The notes under the pieces are model-generated. The model was not told the DNA's origin, made no database searches, and saw only the letters and a program-made list of their open reading frames with translations. Shown here piece by piece: positions 18,138-26,226 of a stretch of DNA of 64,000 bases. Numbering within the stretch: the stretch's first letter is position 1; every line of letters starts with the position of its first letter. The position numbers were made by a program, and so were the translations under genes. The stretch comes from Lolliginicoccus lacisalsi (GTDB taxonomy: Bacteria; Actinomycetota; Actinomycetes; Mycobacteriales; Mycobacteriaceae): assembly GCF_014841105.1 (NCBI RefSeq), contig NZ_JACYWE010000008.1:62001-126000 (forward strand), read 5' to 3'.

Positions 18138-19235
18138 CTATTCGCATACAGCCGCCGCCTCGAGCAGCATCCAGCCGGACAGCTGCACGGAGAGATCCCG
18201 CTCGGGCACGGCGGACGCGCGCACGGCCCCATCACGCTTCTTCGAGGGCGTGCTGCGCGCATCGGGATAGGTTGCGGGCACGGCCCAGTTCGCGCCGAAC
18301 AGGGGCCCCGCGGGCGCGTCGAGATGATTGCGCCACGCCGCCTCGGCCGAGCGAAGGACGATGCCCCGGGCGAGCCGACGGGCCTGCTGGTTGGCCTCGC
18401 TGGTCAGCGGCAGCCGCGTGGCGACAAACGCCAGGTAGCGAGCAAGGATGCCCGGGAACAGCCCGCCGTCCCCTCCACCGGAGGTCTTGATGACTCCGCG
18501 CGGCGCGAGATGCTGGGACACGGCCGCGACGAGCTCACGGACACGCTCGGAATGGCGGGGATCGCCGGCCCGCAGGGCGAGCTCCGTCTCGGCGCCGAGC
18601 ACCACTCCCTGGCAGTAGGTGTAGATGTTGGTGACGAAGCGGCCATCGCCGCGCACCCCGTCATAGATAAGGCCGCGGTCGGGGTCGCGGAGTCGGGCGT
18701 GGACCCAGTCCATGGTCTCCTCGGCCCGGTTGATCTTGCCGAGCCGCGCGAGGAGGATCGCGGCGGGCCCGTTGGCCGGGGTGTTGAAGAAGTCGTCCTC
18801 CTTGCGCCACGGGATGCCGCCCCCGGATTCGTGATCCCACGCCTCGTGCAGCTCGTCAGCGAGAGCGTCGATCGCGGCGGTCTCGCGTGACACGCCGTCG
18901 AGCCGGCCGGCCCGCTCGAGGGCGAGGCCCAGCCAGGCCATGTCGTCGTAGTAGTCGTTGGTCCAGCGGCCGACGTTGCGGATCCGATGCGTGCGGGAGC
19001 GGGCGCGGATGCGACGCCGCCGGTCCGGCGTGGGCGCGCGCATCGCGGCGTCAACCATGCAATCGAGCAGGTGGGCCTGCCACCAGTAGTGCCAGCGCAC
19101 GAACATGCGGTCCCGCATGGTGGGCGGCCACGAGATCACGCCCAGGGCGGTCCCGGGCAGCAGCCAGAGCGGCTGGAGATGCCGTCCCACGATGGCATTC
19201 TCCGCCTGGTCCGCGCGCCGCGCCCACATGCCCAT
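18138..19235 (-). CDS. Glycoside hydrolase family 76-like protein (Rv0365c-like)
   Basis: The product has about 365 residues and no signal peptide. The alpha/alpha-barrel pattern includes WTNDYYDDMAWLGLALERAG near residue 90, with the Asp-Asp pair typical of the catalytic site of GH76 alpha-1,6-mannanases, and GGIPWRKEDDFFNTPANGPAAI. Cytosolic GH76-like proteins next to fba are widespread in Mycobacteriales (Rv0365c); their substrate is not established. The start is ATG with AGGA 7 nt upstream. Confidence 0.82.
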   Translation of the reverse strand: MGMWARRADQAENAIVGRHLQPLWLLPGTALGVISWPPTMRDRMFVRWHYWWQAHLLDCMVDAAMRAPTPDRRRRIRARSRTHRIRNVGRWTNDYYDDMAWLGLALERAGRLDGVSRETAAIDALADELHEAWDHESGGGIPWRKEDDFFNTPANGPAAILLARLGKINRAEETMDWVHARLRDPDRGLIYDGVRGDGRFVTNIYTYCQGVVLGAETELALRAGDPRHSERVRELVAAVSQHLAPRGVIKTSGGGDGGLFPGILARYLAFVATRLPLTSEANQQARRLARGIVLRSAEAAWRNHLDAPAGPLFGANWAVPATYPDARSTPSKKRDGAVRASAVPERDLSVQLSGWMLLEAAAVCE

Positions 19236-19277
19236 GCCCCTATCCTGCCCCGTCGCCACGCGGGGCGCGACGCGAAA

Positions 19278-20015
19278 TCACCAGGAGGCGCTGAGATCCG
19301 CGTGCTGGCGGATCCAGGCATGCATGGCGATCCCTGCGGCGACCCCGGCATTGATGCTGCGTGTGGAGCCGAACTGCGCGATGGAGACGGTCATCGACGC
19401 CGTCGCGCGGGCCTCCTCGCTCACCCCCGGCCCTTCCTGGCCGAACAGCAGCAGGCACCGCCGGGGCAGCTCGGCAGTCTCGAGCGGAACGGACCCGGGC
19501 GTGTTGTCCACCGCCACGACGGTCAGCCTTTCCCTCTCGGCGTAGTCAATGACGTGCTGCACGGTGGCGTGGTGATGAATGTGCTGGTAGCGGTCGGTGA
19601 CCATCGCGCCTCGTCGGTTCCAGCGGCGCCGGCCAACGATGTGCACGGCCGCGGCCGCGAACGCATTGGCAGTGCGCACGACGGTGCCGATGTTGGAGTC
19701 GTTGGCGAAGTTCTCGATGGCGACATGCAGCGAATGCCGGCGTGCATCGATGTCCGCGATGATGGCCTCGCGGCGCCAGTAGCGGTAGGCATCGACGACA
19801 TTGCGGGCGTCGCCATCGCGGAGCAGGTCCGGGTCGTAGTGGTCGCCCGTCGGCAGTGGCAGGCCCCGGGTCGTGGCCCAGGGGCCAACGCCCACGGGGG
19901 CACCCCATTCGGTGGGTCCCGGCGCATCCTCGCTGCGATCATGGCCGGTCGCCGACGGTGCGGGCACCGAGGGATCGAGGGCTGATGGATCGGGCACGCC
20001 AGGGCCGTGGTTCAC
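19278..20015 (-). CDS. SpoU/TrmH family RNA 2'-O-methyltransferase (Rv0380c-like)
   Basis: The product has 245 residues: a proline-rich tail of about 45, then the SPOUT fold. All three SpoU motifs are visible: NFANDSNIGTVVRTANAF (1), LLFGQEGPGVSEEA (2) and IAQFGSTRSINAGVAAGIAMHAW (3), which form the trefoil knot that binds S-adenosylmethionine. It methylates the 2'-OH of a tRNA or rRNA nucleotide; the target cannot be told from sequence. M. tuberculosis carries a homologue near pyrE. The start is GTG without a clear ribosome site. Confidence 0.88.
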   Translation of the reverse strand: MNHGPGVPDPSALDPSVPAPSATGHDRSEDAPGPTEWGAPVGVGPWATTRGLPLPTGDHYDPDLLRDGDARNVVDAYRYWRREAIIADIDARRHSLHVAIENFANDSNIGTVVRTANAFAAAAVHIVGRRRWNRRGAMVTDRYQHIHHHATVQHVIDYAERERLTVVAVDNTPGSVPLETAELPRRCLLLFGQEGPGVSEEARATASMTVSIAQFGSTRSINAGVAAGIAMHAWIRQHADLSASW

Positions 20016-20092
20016 GCGATCACGGTGCCAAGTTTGCTCGTGGTTGGCAATCCAGCAAGCCGGTATTGGTTGTCACACCGCGCCAACGCGGG

Positions 20093-20148
20093 TAGATTTG
20101 ATCACTATGAAGCGGGTGCGGGCAGTAAGCAGCCGCAGCGGGGCCTAG
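20093..20148 (+). promoter_or_regulatory. Promoter and candidate 13-codon leader ORF before the LeuA-domain gene
   Basis: The -10 box TAGATT is followed after 8 nt by ATG of a 13-codon ORF (MKRVRAVSSRSGA, stop at 20148). The 70 nt after it contain ACTGG...CCAGT and TGGAC...GTCCA pairs, which overlap and could form alternative hairpins, as in attenuators. No leucine codons are present. It lies in the 205-bp gap upstream of the LeuA-domain gene. Confidence 0.35.
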
Positions 20149-20220
20149 GTACTGGACGGGCACCTCGCTGCGGGGTGTCGTCGCGCCAGTCCATTCCGCC
20201 TCGTTCTAGGAAGCATTTTG

Positions 20221-20700
20221 ATGAACCTCATGCATCGCGAATCCGCGCCATCATCTTCCCACGCCGGACAGATCGACCCGTTCGAGCAGCGCTTCGGCGT
20301 GTCGCTCCCCGTCGGCCTGCGTGGCGAGGCCGGATCGATGTCCTGGGACATGTTCGACCAGATCTACTCGCCCCGAAACGGGCACTTCCGGCTCGATCAC
20401 TTCCGCATCCACCAGATCGGCTCCGGCAAGACCGTGTTCGAGGCAACGATCCGGCAGGACGGCGAGCCGCACACCATGACGGCGATGTCCTCCGGCCCGA
20501 TCGGCGCGCTCACCGGCATGCTCTACGACCTCGGGTGCAACATCGAGATCCACGGCCTGCACCAGCGCCCCGTCGGCGACCGCACCGCCACCTTCCTGCT
20601 CGCCGAGCGCGACGAGCGGCAGGCATGGGGCATGTCCATCGCCGCGGATCCGGTCGAGTCCTCCCTGCGCGCGGTCATCGCCGCCGCGAACCGGCTGTAG
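20221..20700 (+). CDS. Stand-alone 2-isopropylmalate synthase (LeuA) regulatory domain
   Basis: The product has 159 residues without the catalytic TIM barrel. Residues 50-155 (FRLDHFRIHQIGSGKTVFEATIR, GEPHTMTAMSSGPIGALTGMLYDLGCNIEIHGLHQRP, DRTATFLLAERD) match the beta-alpha allosteric domain found at the C-terminus of LeuA and homocitrate synthases, where leucine binds. A free domain could bind leucine and modulate a full-length enzyme, or have a new ligand; both are inference. The start is ATG with AGGAAG 8 nt upstream. Confidence 0.75.
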   Translation: MNLMHRESAPSSSHAGQIDPFEQRFGVSLPVGLRGEAGSMSWDMFDQIYSPRNGHFRLDHFRIHQIGSGKTVFEATIRQDGEPHTMTAMSSGPIGALTGMLYDLGCNIEIHGLHQRPVGDRTATFLLAERDERQAWGMSIAADPVESSLRAVIAAANRL

Positions 20701-20721
20701 GAGCCGGCCTCCCCGCCAGCC

Positions 20722-22134
20722 CTAGCGGGGCCAGTCCTCCAGGTAGCGCACATACATGTCCCGCACCTCGGCGATGCGGTCACTGAACTCCTCGAGCTTC
20801 CAGCCAGACACATCGATGGGCTTCTCGACGATCACGTCCACGGTGCCGCTGCGCAGTACCCGGCCGTGCTTCCACATCAGCTCCCCGGCATTGCGGATGA
20901 TCACCGGCACGATCGGCACCTCCGCCTGCTGGGCGATATGGAACGCTCCCTTCTTGAACGCGCCGACCCCAGGGGTGAGCGAACGGGTGCCCTCGGGCGC
21001 GATGACCACGGAAAGCCCGCCGCGCAGGGTATCGGCGACCGGGCGCAGGGCATCCCTCGCGCTCGCCGAGTCAGCGCGATCGACGAAGACCGCGTCCGCG
21101 ATGCGCAGCACTCCCCCGAACAGCTTGCTGGTGGCCATCTCCTTCTTGGTGATGCCCGTGAAGCCGCCGCGCAGCACCTTGCTGAGGATCAGCACATCCG
21201 CCTGGCTCTGGTGATTGAAGATGAAGACCGCGGGCCGGTGCGACCACACGTTCTCCACCCCAGTGAGATTCACGTGCACGCCCCCGATGCGCAGCGCCAC
21301 GTCCGCGCTGTTCCCGATGGCCGTATCCACGCCCAGGCGATGATCGCGCTTGATCGCGCCCTTGGCGAGCCCCGCGCCGACGGCACCGAAGAAGCCCCCG
21401 TAGCCCACCAGGGTGCGCCCCACCTGCAGCGGGCTGACCGTTCCGCGTGGCGCGAACCGCAGCACCGGCCAGTCCTGTTGCTGCGCGATCCCCGCGAGCG
21501 CCCGATCGGGATTGACCGCTACCGGGTGCCCGACCGCGGAGAGCACCTCGATGTCCTCGCTGCCATGCGAGTAGCCGTAGCTCGCCGCGGGGTCGATGCC
21601 TTCCCGGTTCGCGAAGTCCCGCACCGCTCGCGCTTTCGCGCGCCGCCACAGCACCGCCCCGTCAACGAGCCCGGTCAGCACCCCGTCGCGCTTCTGCAAG
21701 TCCGTGGCCAGAACGAACTGCGCGCCCAGCGCCGTCGCGGCCGCATCGGCGATGAACCTCGGCCCGGAGGTCACGATCACCACCGTGTGCCCCATGTCGC
21801 GATGCGCCTGGATCAGCTGCCATGCCTCGGGGAACAACCGGCCCGCCACGTGCCGCTCGAACAGGCGCTTGGCCACGCGCGCGATGTCCTCCTCGGACTT
21901 GCCGCGCCAGCTCGGATAGACCGTGGCGACCATGTCCTCGACGAACTGCGGTGCCTTCGACGCTCGCAACGTCTTCATCAGGTCCAGGGAGATATCCCGG
22001 TCCTGGTCATCGTCGATGTTCGTCTTGACCTGCATGGGTCGCAGTGGCGAATAGCCCTGCAGGATCGTGCCCGTGAAGTCGAGGAACGCACCGATCTGCG
22101 CGCCACCGGGCCCCGATCGGATCTTGGCTGTCAT
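20722..22134 (-). CDS. HAD domain / 1-acyl-glycerol-3-phosphate acyltransferase fusion (PlsC-like)
   Basis: The product has 470 residues with two domains. Residues 1-235 are a HAD-IB fold: FLDFTGTILQGYS near 15, IVTSGPRF near 118, GYSHGSEDIEVL near 185. Residues 265-460 are a PlsC acyltransferase with NHQSQAD (H-x4-D) near 312 and the glycerophosphate site APEGTRS near 375. M. tuberculosis has the same fusion next to plsB2. The acyltransferase makes phosphatidic acid from lysophosphatidic acid. In the HAD half the second Asp of the DxD motif is Thr, so that half may be inactive. It starts 1 nt after the plsB stop. Confidence 0.85.
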   Translation of the reverse strand: MTAKIRSGPGGAQIGAFLDFTGTILQGYSPLRPMQVKTNIDDDQDRDISLDLMKTLRASKAPQFVEDMVATVYPSWRGKSEEDIARVAKRLFERHVAGRLFPEAWQLIQAHRDMGHTVVIVTSGPRFIADAAATALGAQFVLATDLQKRDGVLTGLVDGAVLWRRAKARAVRDFANREGIDPAASYGYSHGSEDIEVLSAVGHPVAVNPDRALAGIAQQQDWPVLRFAPRGTVSPLQVGRTLVGYGGFFGAVGAGLAKGAIKRDHRLGVDTAIGNSADVALRIGGVHVNLTGVENVWSHRPAVFIFNHQSQADVLILSKVLRGGFTGITKKEMATSKLFGGVLRIADAVFVDRADSASARDALRPVADTLRGGLSVVIAPEGTRSLTPGVGAFKKGAFHIAQQAEVPIVPVIIRNAGELMWKHGRVLRSGTVDVIVEKPIDVSGWKLEEFSDRIAEVRDMYVRYLEDWPR

Positions 22135-22135
22135 G

Positions 22136-24559
22136 TCACGAATATCCACCGGGCAAGGCCTTTCTGTTGGAGGGATCGAGCGCCTCCGCGAGCCGGATGC
22201 GAGCGACCGCAGTCGCAAGCGTGCCAGCTAGCTCCTGGCGACGCACCCTGATCCCGGCATCATCCTCCCCCACCGCGCCCGGCTCGGCAGCACTGGCATC
22301 CTTGGCCCCCTGGATGAGGCCCAGGTTCGTGGCGAGCTTCAGAGCGGTGGCGAACAATTCCGTCGACACCGATTCGGGGCCATGAAGGCGTCCTTGCAGC
22401 ATCATCTGCTGCCCGACGCGCACGCACTCATCGACGAACGCATCACGGTCATCCAGGCCCGCGTCCGGGCGGGCGGACAATCGCTCGGCGACCACGAGCT
22501 GCGCATCGAGGAAGGAGCGCAGCACCCGGTGCGCCATGATGAAGCCCGTCCCCTCCAGCGCGGACGCCAGCTCGTCCACCGCGGGCTGCCGCTCGTTCCA
22601 CTGCGGGTCGATCAGGGTGATCTCCTCGCGCAGCTCGGCCTCGAAGGTGTCGCGGTCGGGGAAGAAGAACTCGAACTTCAGCAGGTTGCGCAGCACGTTG
22701 GCGTACTTCCAGCCCGCGCGGATCGGATCGACGAATCCCGCCTCGGCGGCGTCAAGGATCGCGAGCTCCACGATGGCGCGATTGACGAACCAGTGGATGC
22801 CACTGTTGCGGTAGAACGCGGCGACAAGATGCTGCCCGGGCTCGATCGAGTACACCGGCTCCTCGCCGTCGGCGTAGGTGGTGACCACCCCGGCCGTCGT
22901 CAGGTCCGCGAGCACCGCGCGCAGGCCGGACGTCGATCGCAGCACCGCCACGTTGCCCGTAGGCACACCACGCCGCGTGATGTAGCGGAGCACGGGCGCG
23001 ATCGCCGCGGTGATCTCGCCCACCGTGAGGGATCGATCCCGCACACCGAGCAGGGCCAGCGTCACCAGCGCGTTCGCCGTGATCGGAGTGACGCGGTTGA
23101 TGCCGACCGCCACCTCGAACGCGAGCTTCTGCAGCGCGGCACGCTGCCGTGCCGCCAGATCATCACCACCGGCCGCTTCGTTCACGCTGTCGGTCGCGCC
23201 CAGGGGATCGCCCGCGGCCGCGAGCCGCTCCTTCATCGAGAGCGGCTCCCCCAGCCGGATGTACACATTGCCGGCGAGCAGGCGCTGCGCCTTCGCGTAC
23301 TTCGCCAGCCACGCCAGGCCCTCCGCCTTCTTCTTCCCGCCGCGCTGCTCCTCGGCGATCGCCTCGAGCTCGTGCAGGCGCTCGTACGCGATCGAGACCG
23401 GCACGATCATCACGTCGGGGACCCGCCTCGCGCGCAATGCCTCCGCCACGTAGTTAAGCAGCCCGTAGCGCGGCGCCCGAAGCTTCCCGGTGCGCGAGCG
23501 ACCACCCTCGAAGTACCACTCCAGGTTGAAGCGCTTGGCAAGCAAGTAGGCGAAGTACTCCTCCACGCACGCCTTGTAGATCTCGTCATCACCGAAGCTG
23601 CGCCGGATGAACACCGTCCCCGCGCGACGCGCGAGCGAGCCCACCGGCCAGAACGCGAGGTTCGCCCCGCCCATGATGTGATTGCGCGGGAAGTCATTGC
23701 GGGCCAGGAAGTCATTGAACACCAGCGCGTCCGCGTAGGAACGATGCGACGGCAGGAACACCAGGGGGAAGCGCTTGTTGAGCGCCCGCAGCCCGTCGAG
23801 CTGGCTCGCCCCCGCGTGCACCGACCACGCCGATGAGTGCAACGGGCGCATCGTCTGCGCGAACAAGTCAGTGGCCACCTTGCTCTGCACGGCCACGAGC
23901 TCCTTGAGGCAGGAGCGCGCCCGGCGCATCGCCTCCGCCTGCTCGATGCCGTTGTCCCGCGCGAGATCGCGCAACCGTGCCCGGAACCCCACCGAGTCCA
24001 TGATCTGCTCGATCACCAGGCGCGGCACCTTGTACCGGTCGCCGGTGACCGCCCGCTCGGCCCGCTCGAGCGCCACCACCGCGGAGCGATGGATATAGCG
24101 TGCCAGCGAATCAGGGCTCGCATCGCCCACCTCGCGACGATGCCGCTGCCGCAGCGCGCTCAACCGTGCCGGAGCACCCACCACCACCTGGGTCCGCTCC
24201 GGGTGATCGCGCACGATCCGTCGCTGCGCGAGCACATTCGGGTTGCGCGGATTGTTCAGCGTCAGCACATCCGCCCAGCGGGCATTGCGGTCGCCATCAC
24301 GCTCGGGCGGAAGCCACGTCACCCGAACCGGCACCACCAGCGGATCATCGGCCCGCCCCGACAGCGCGCCCGCGATGCGCATCGAATCGAGCAGCAGCCG
24401 GGACGGTCGCTCCCCCGCCTCCGCCGCGAACTCATCGGCATGCCCCGCATCGAGCCACTCCGCGATGAGCTCCCGCTCCACCTTCGTCCGGGCATCGGCG
24501 AGGAACACCACAGGCCCGGACGACTCTTGCCCCGCTGCCGCTTCATCCACGGCTTTCAT
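22136..24559 (-). CDS. plsB: Glycerol-3-phosphate 1-O-acyltransferase
   Basis: The product has about 807 residues, near the 789 of M. tuberculosis PlsB2. The acyltransferase core has LPSHRSYADAL (H-x4-D) around residue 270, FFEGGRSRTGKLRAPRYGLL near 350 and IVPVSIAYERLHE near 385. It adds the first acyl chain to glycerol 3-phosphate at the membrane. The gene is directly followed by the PlsC-like gene, so both acylation steps are in one operon. The chosen ATG lies 46 bp from the divergent YibE/F start; no strong ribosome site is seen. Confidence 0.93.
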   Translation of the reverse strand: MKAVDEAAAGQESSGPVVFLADARTKVERELIAEWLDAGHADEFAAEAGERPSRLLLDSMRIAGALSGRADDPLVVPVRVTWLPPERDGDRNARWADVLTLNNPRNPNVLAQRRIVRDHPERTQVVVGAPARLSALRQRHRREVGDASPDSLARYIHRSAVVALERAERAVTGDRYKVPRLVIEQIMDSVGFRARLRDLARDNGIEQAEAMRRARSCLKELVAVQSKVATDLFAQTMRPLHSSAWSVHAGASQLDGLRALNKRFPLVFLPSHRSYADALVFNDFLARNDFPRNHIMGGANLAFWPVGSLARRAGTVFIRRSFGDDEIYKACVEEYFAYLLAKRFNLEWYFEGGRSRTGKLRAPRYGLLNYVAEALRARRVPDVMIVPVSIAYERLHELEAIAEEQRGGKKKAEGLAWLAKYAKAQRLLAGNVYIRLGEPLSMKERLAAAGDPLGATDSVNEAAGGDDLAARQRAALQKLAFEVAVGINRVTPITANALVTLALLGVRDRSLTVGEITAAIAPVLRYITRRGVPTGNVAVLRSTSGLRAVLADLTTAGVVTTYADGEEPVYSIEPGQHLVAAFYRNSGIHWFVNRAIVELAILDAAEAGFVDPIRAGWKYANVLRNLLKFEFFFPDRDTFEAELREEITLIDPQWNERQPAVDELASALEGTGFIMAHRVLRSFLDAQLVVAERLSARPDAGLDDRDAFVDECVRVGQQMMLQGRLHGPESVSTELFATALKLATNLGLIQGAKDASAAEPGAVGEDDAGIRVRRQELAGTLATAVARIRLAEALDPSNRKALPGGYS

Positions 24560-24592
24560 TGTGCTTAATCCGTGCCGCGACCGTGGGCGAAC

Positions 24593-24598
24593 TAGGGT
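24593..24598 (+). promoter_or_regulatory. Leaderless -10 box for the YibE/F gene
   Basis: TAGGGT lies 7 nt before the GTG start in the 46-bp divergent gap to plsB. Confidence 0.45.
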
Positions 24599-24605
24599 GA
24601 CAACC

Positions 24606-25901
24606 GTGAACAGCAGCAACCAGCCACGCGGGAGCAAGGAAGGCACCGACCCGTTCGCCGGTGCCGTCGGCCACGGCCATTCGCATGGCCACGATGGTGG
24701 CCCCCCGCCGCTCGGGCCGCTCGCCGCCCGCGTCGTCGTCGCCACGCTCATCGCGCTCGGCATGCTGACCGCGATCGGCGCCATCATCCTGTGGCCGGGG
24801 CAGCAGAAGTTCGACGTGCCACTGCCACTGCAGAGCGCCGCCGGGGGCGCGGTGAGCACCGAGGCCGGGACCGTGCTCGACACCACCACCGGTGCCTGCG
24901 GCTCACCTTCGGCGGGCATGGTGTTCAGCGGTGATCCCCTGCCACCGCCCAACCAGGCATACCAATGCGCCCGCAGCATCGTGCGCATCGATTCTGGCCC
25001 CAACGAGGGCAACAACACGCTCCTCGAGCTCGCGCCCGGACCAGGGCAGCCCGACCTCGCCACCGGCGATGAGATCCGCCTCGAGCGGGGCATCGACGTC
25101 ACCGAGACGACGCGCTACAACTTCTACGACTACGAGCGTGGCCTGCCCCTCGGCTTGTTCGCTCTCGCCTTCGCCCTCACCGTCATCGCCGTTGCCCGCT
25201 GGCGCGGCCTGCGCGCGCTGCTCGGCATTGCCGTTGCTTTCCTCGTCCTCGTCTACTTCGTGCTGCCCGCGTTACTCGACGGCAAGCCCGCGGTCCCCGT
25301 CGCCATCGTCGGCGGCGCACTGATCCTCTATGCGGCCCTCTACCTCGCCCACGGCGTCAACCTGCGCACGAGTTCCGCGCTGCTCGGCACGCTCGCCTCC
25401 CTCCTCATCGCGGCATTCCTGTCCTGGCTGGTCATCGAGACCGCCAGCCTCACCGGCCTGTCCGAGGAGGACAACACCAACATCCAGGTGTATCTCGGGC
25501 AAGTGAGCATCAGCGGGCTCCTGCTCGCGGGCTTCATCATTGGCTCGCTCGGCGTGCTCAACGACGTCACCATCACCCAGGCCGCGACCGCGTTCGAGCT
25601 CGCCCGCCTCGAGCCGACCGCCACCCGCGCGCAGGTCTTCACCGGCACCATGCGAGTCGGCCGCGACCACATCGCCTCCACCGTCTACACCCTCGTGCTC
25701 GCCTACGCCGGTAGCGCCCTGCCGCTCCTGCTGCTGTTCTCCGTCGCGGGCCGGTCCCTCTCGGATGTGATCACCGGCGAGGTCGTCGCGATCGAGCTCT
25801 CCCGCTCATTCGTCGGTGGCATCGCCCTCGCGCTGTCCGTTCCGCTCACCAGCGCCATCGCGGTGCTGCTCGCCCGGCCGCCGGGTTATGCCACCAGCTA
25901 G
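24606..25901 (+). CDS. YibE/F family membrane protein
   Basis: The product has 431 residues. A cytoplasmic start contains HGHSHGHD (residues 23-30). A first helix (about 40-60) is followed by an extracytoplasmic domain to about 180, then seven or so helices. The YibE/F core is visible as ALLGTLASLLIAAFLSWLVI, GLLLAGFIIGSLGVLNDVTITQA and ARLEPTATRAQVFTGTMRVGRDHIASTVYTLVLAYAG. The family is of unknown function. GTG is chosen because of the -10 box and the 7-nt spacing; another GTG lies three codons earlier. Confidence 0.85.
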   Translation: MNSSNQPRGSKEGTDPFAGAVGHGHSHGHDGGPPPLGPLAARVVVATLIALGMLTAIGAIILWPGQQKFDVPLPLQSAAGGAVSTEAGTVLDTTTGACGSPSAGMVFSGDPLPPPNQAYQCARSIVRIDSGPNEGNNTLLELAPGPGQPDLATGDEIRLERGIDVTETTRYNFYDYERGLPLGLFALAFALTVIAVARWRGLRALLGIAVAFLVLVYFVLPALLDGKPAVPVAIVGGALILYAALYLAHGVNLRTSSALLGTLASLLIAAFLSWLVIETASLTGLSEEDNTNIQVYLGQVSISGLLLAGFIIGSLGVLNDVTITQAATAFELARLEPTATRAQVFTGTMRVGRDHIASTVYTLVLAYAGSALPLLLLFSVAGRSLSDVITGEVVAIELSRSFVGGIALALSVPLTSAIAVLLARPPGYATS

Positions 25902-25942
25902 CCGCGGATGCGTGCGGATGCGCTGTTTGCGGCGGGGCTCGC

Positions 25943-25998
25943 ATCTGTGCGGTTTTGCACCCAATTTGGCGCTTGGGAGGGTGCAAAACCGCACAGAT
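25943..25998. repeat. Long perfect hairpin with 20-bp arms
   Basis: A perfect 20-bp arm (ATCTGTGCGG... at 25943-25962) pairs with 25979-25998 across a 16-nt loop. It follows the YibE/F stop by 41 bp in a 325-bp convergent gap. The loop length equals that of 72-bp element copy 1, which lies in another gap, but the arm sequence is different. Confidence 0.85.
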
Positions 25999-26071
25999 CC
26001 GACGGTCCGACCGCGGAGCGGCGGGTGGCCGAAACGGCGGAGCGGCGGGGTGCCTCCCCGTCCTCCAGCGG

Positions 26072-26143
26072 CAAAAGCACCGGAAACTGCCAAACGCGAT
26101 AGAAGCCGACTTGGGATTACGGCGACTTCTATCGCGTTTGCGG
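26072..26143. repeat. 72-bp dispersed hairpin element, copy 3
   Basis: Same ends and length as copies 1 and 2; arms are perfect over 15 bp (26091-26105 and 26126-26140). It lies between the convergent YibE/F and VKOR genes, 73 bp after the 20-bp-arm hairpin. The loop differs most here, and the CCGGAAA/TTTCCGG pairing of copy 2 is broken. Confidence 0.9.
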
Positions 26144-26197
26144 CCACGGACCACCCACGGACCGAGGCGGACCACCCACGGACCACCCACGGACCAC
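26144..26197. repeat. Degenerate CCACGGACCAC repeats beside element copy 3
   Basis: Four to five imperfect copies of CCACGGACCAC, one interrupted by GAGGCGGACC (similar to the unit beside copy 2), run from the end of the element towards the VKOR gene. Confidence 0.65.
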
Positions 26198-26226
26198 CGC
26201 CGCACCCGCGGGACCACCCGCACCCG

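Noticed and set aside
20107-20200. Classical leucine attenuator upstream of the LeuA-domain gene
   Set aside because: The candidate leader peptide has no leucine codons and no clear terminator with U-tract follows, so only a generic leader is claimed.
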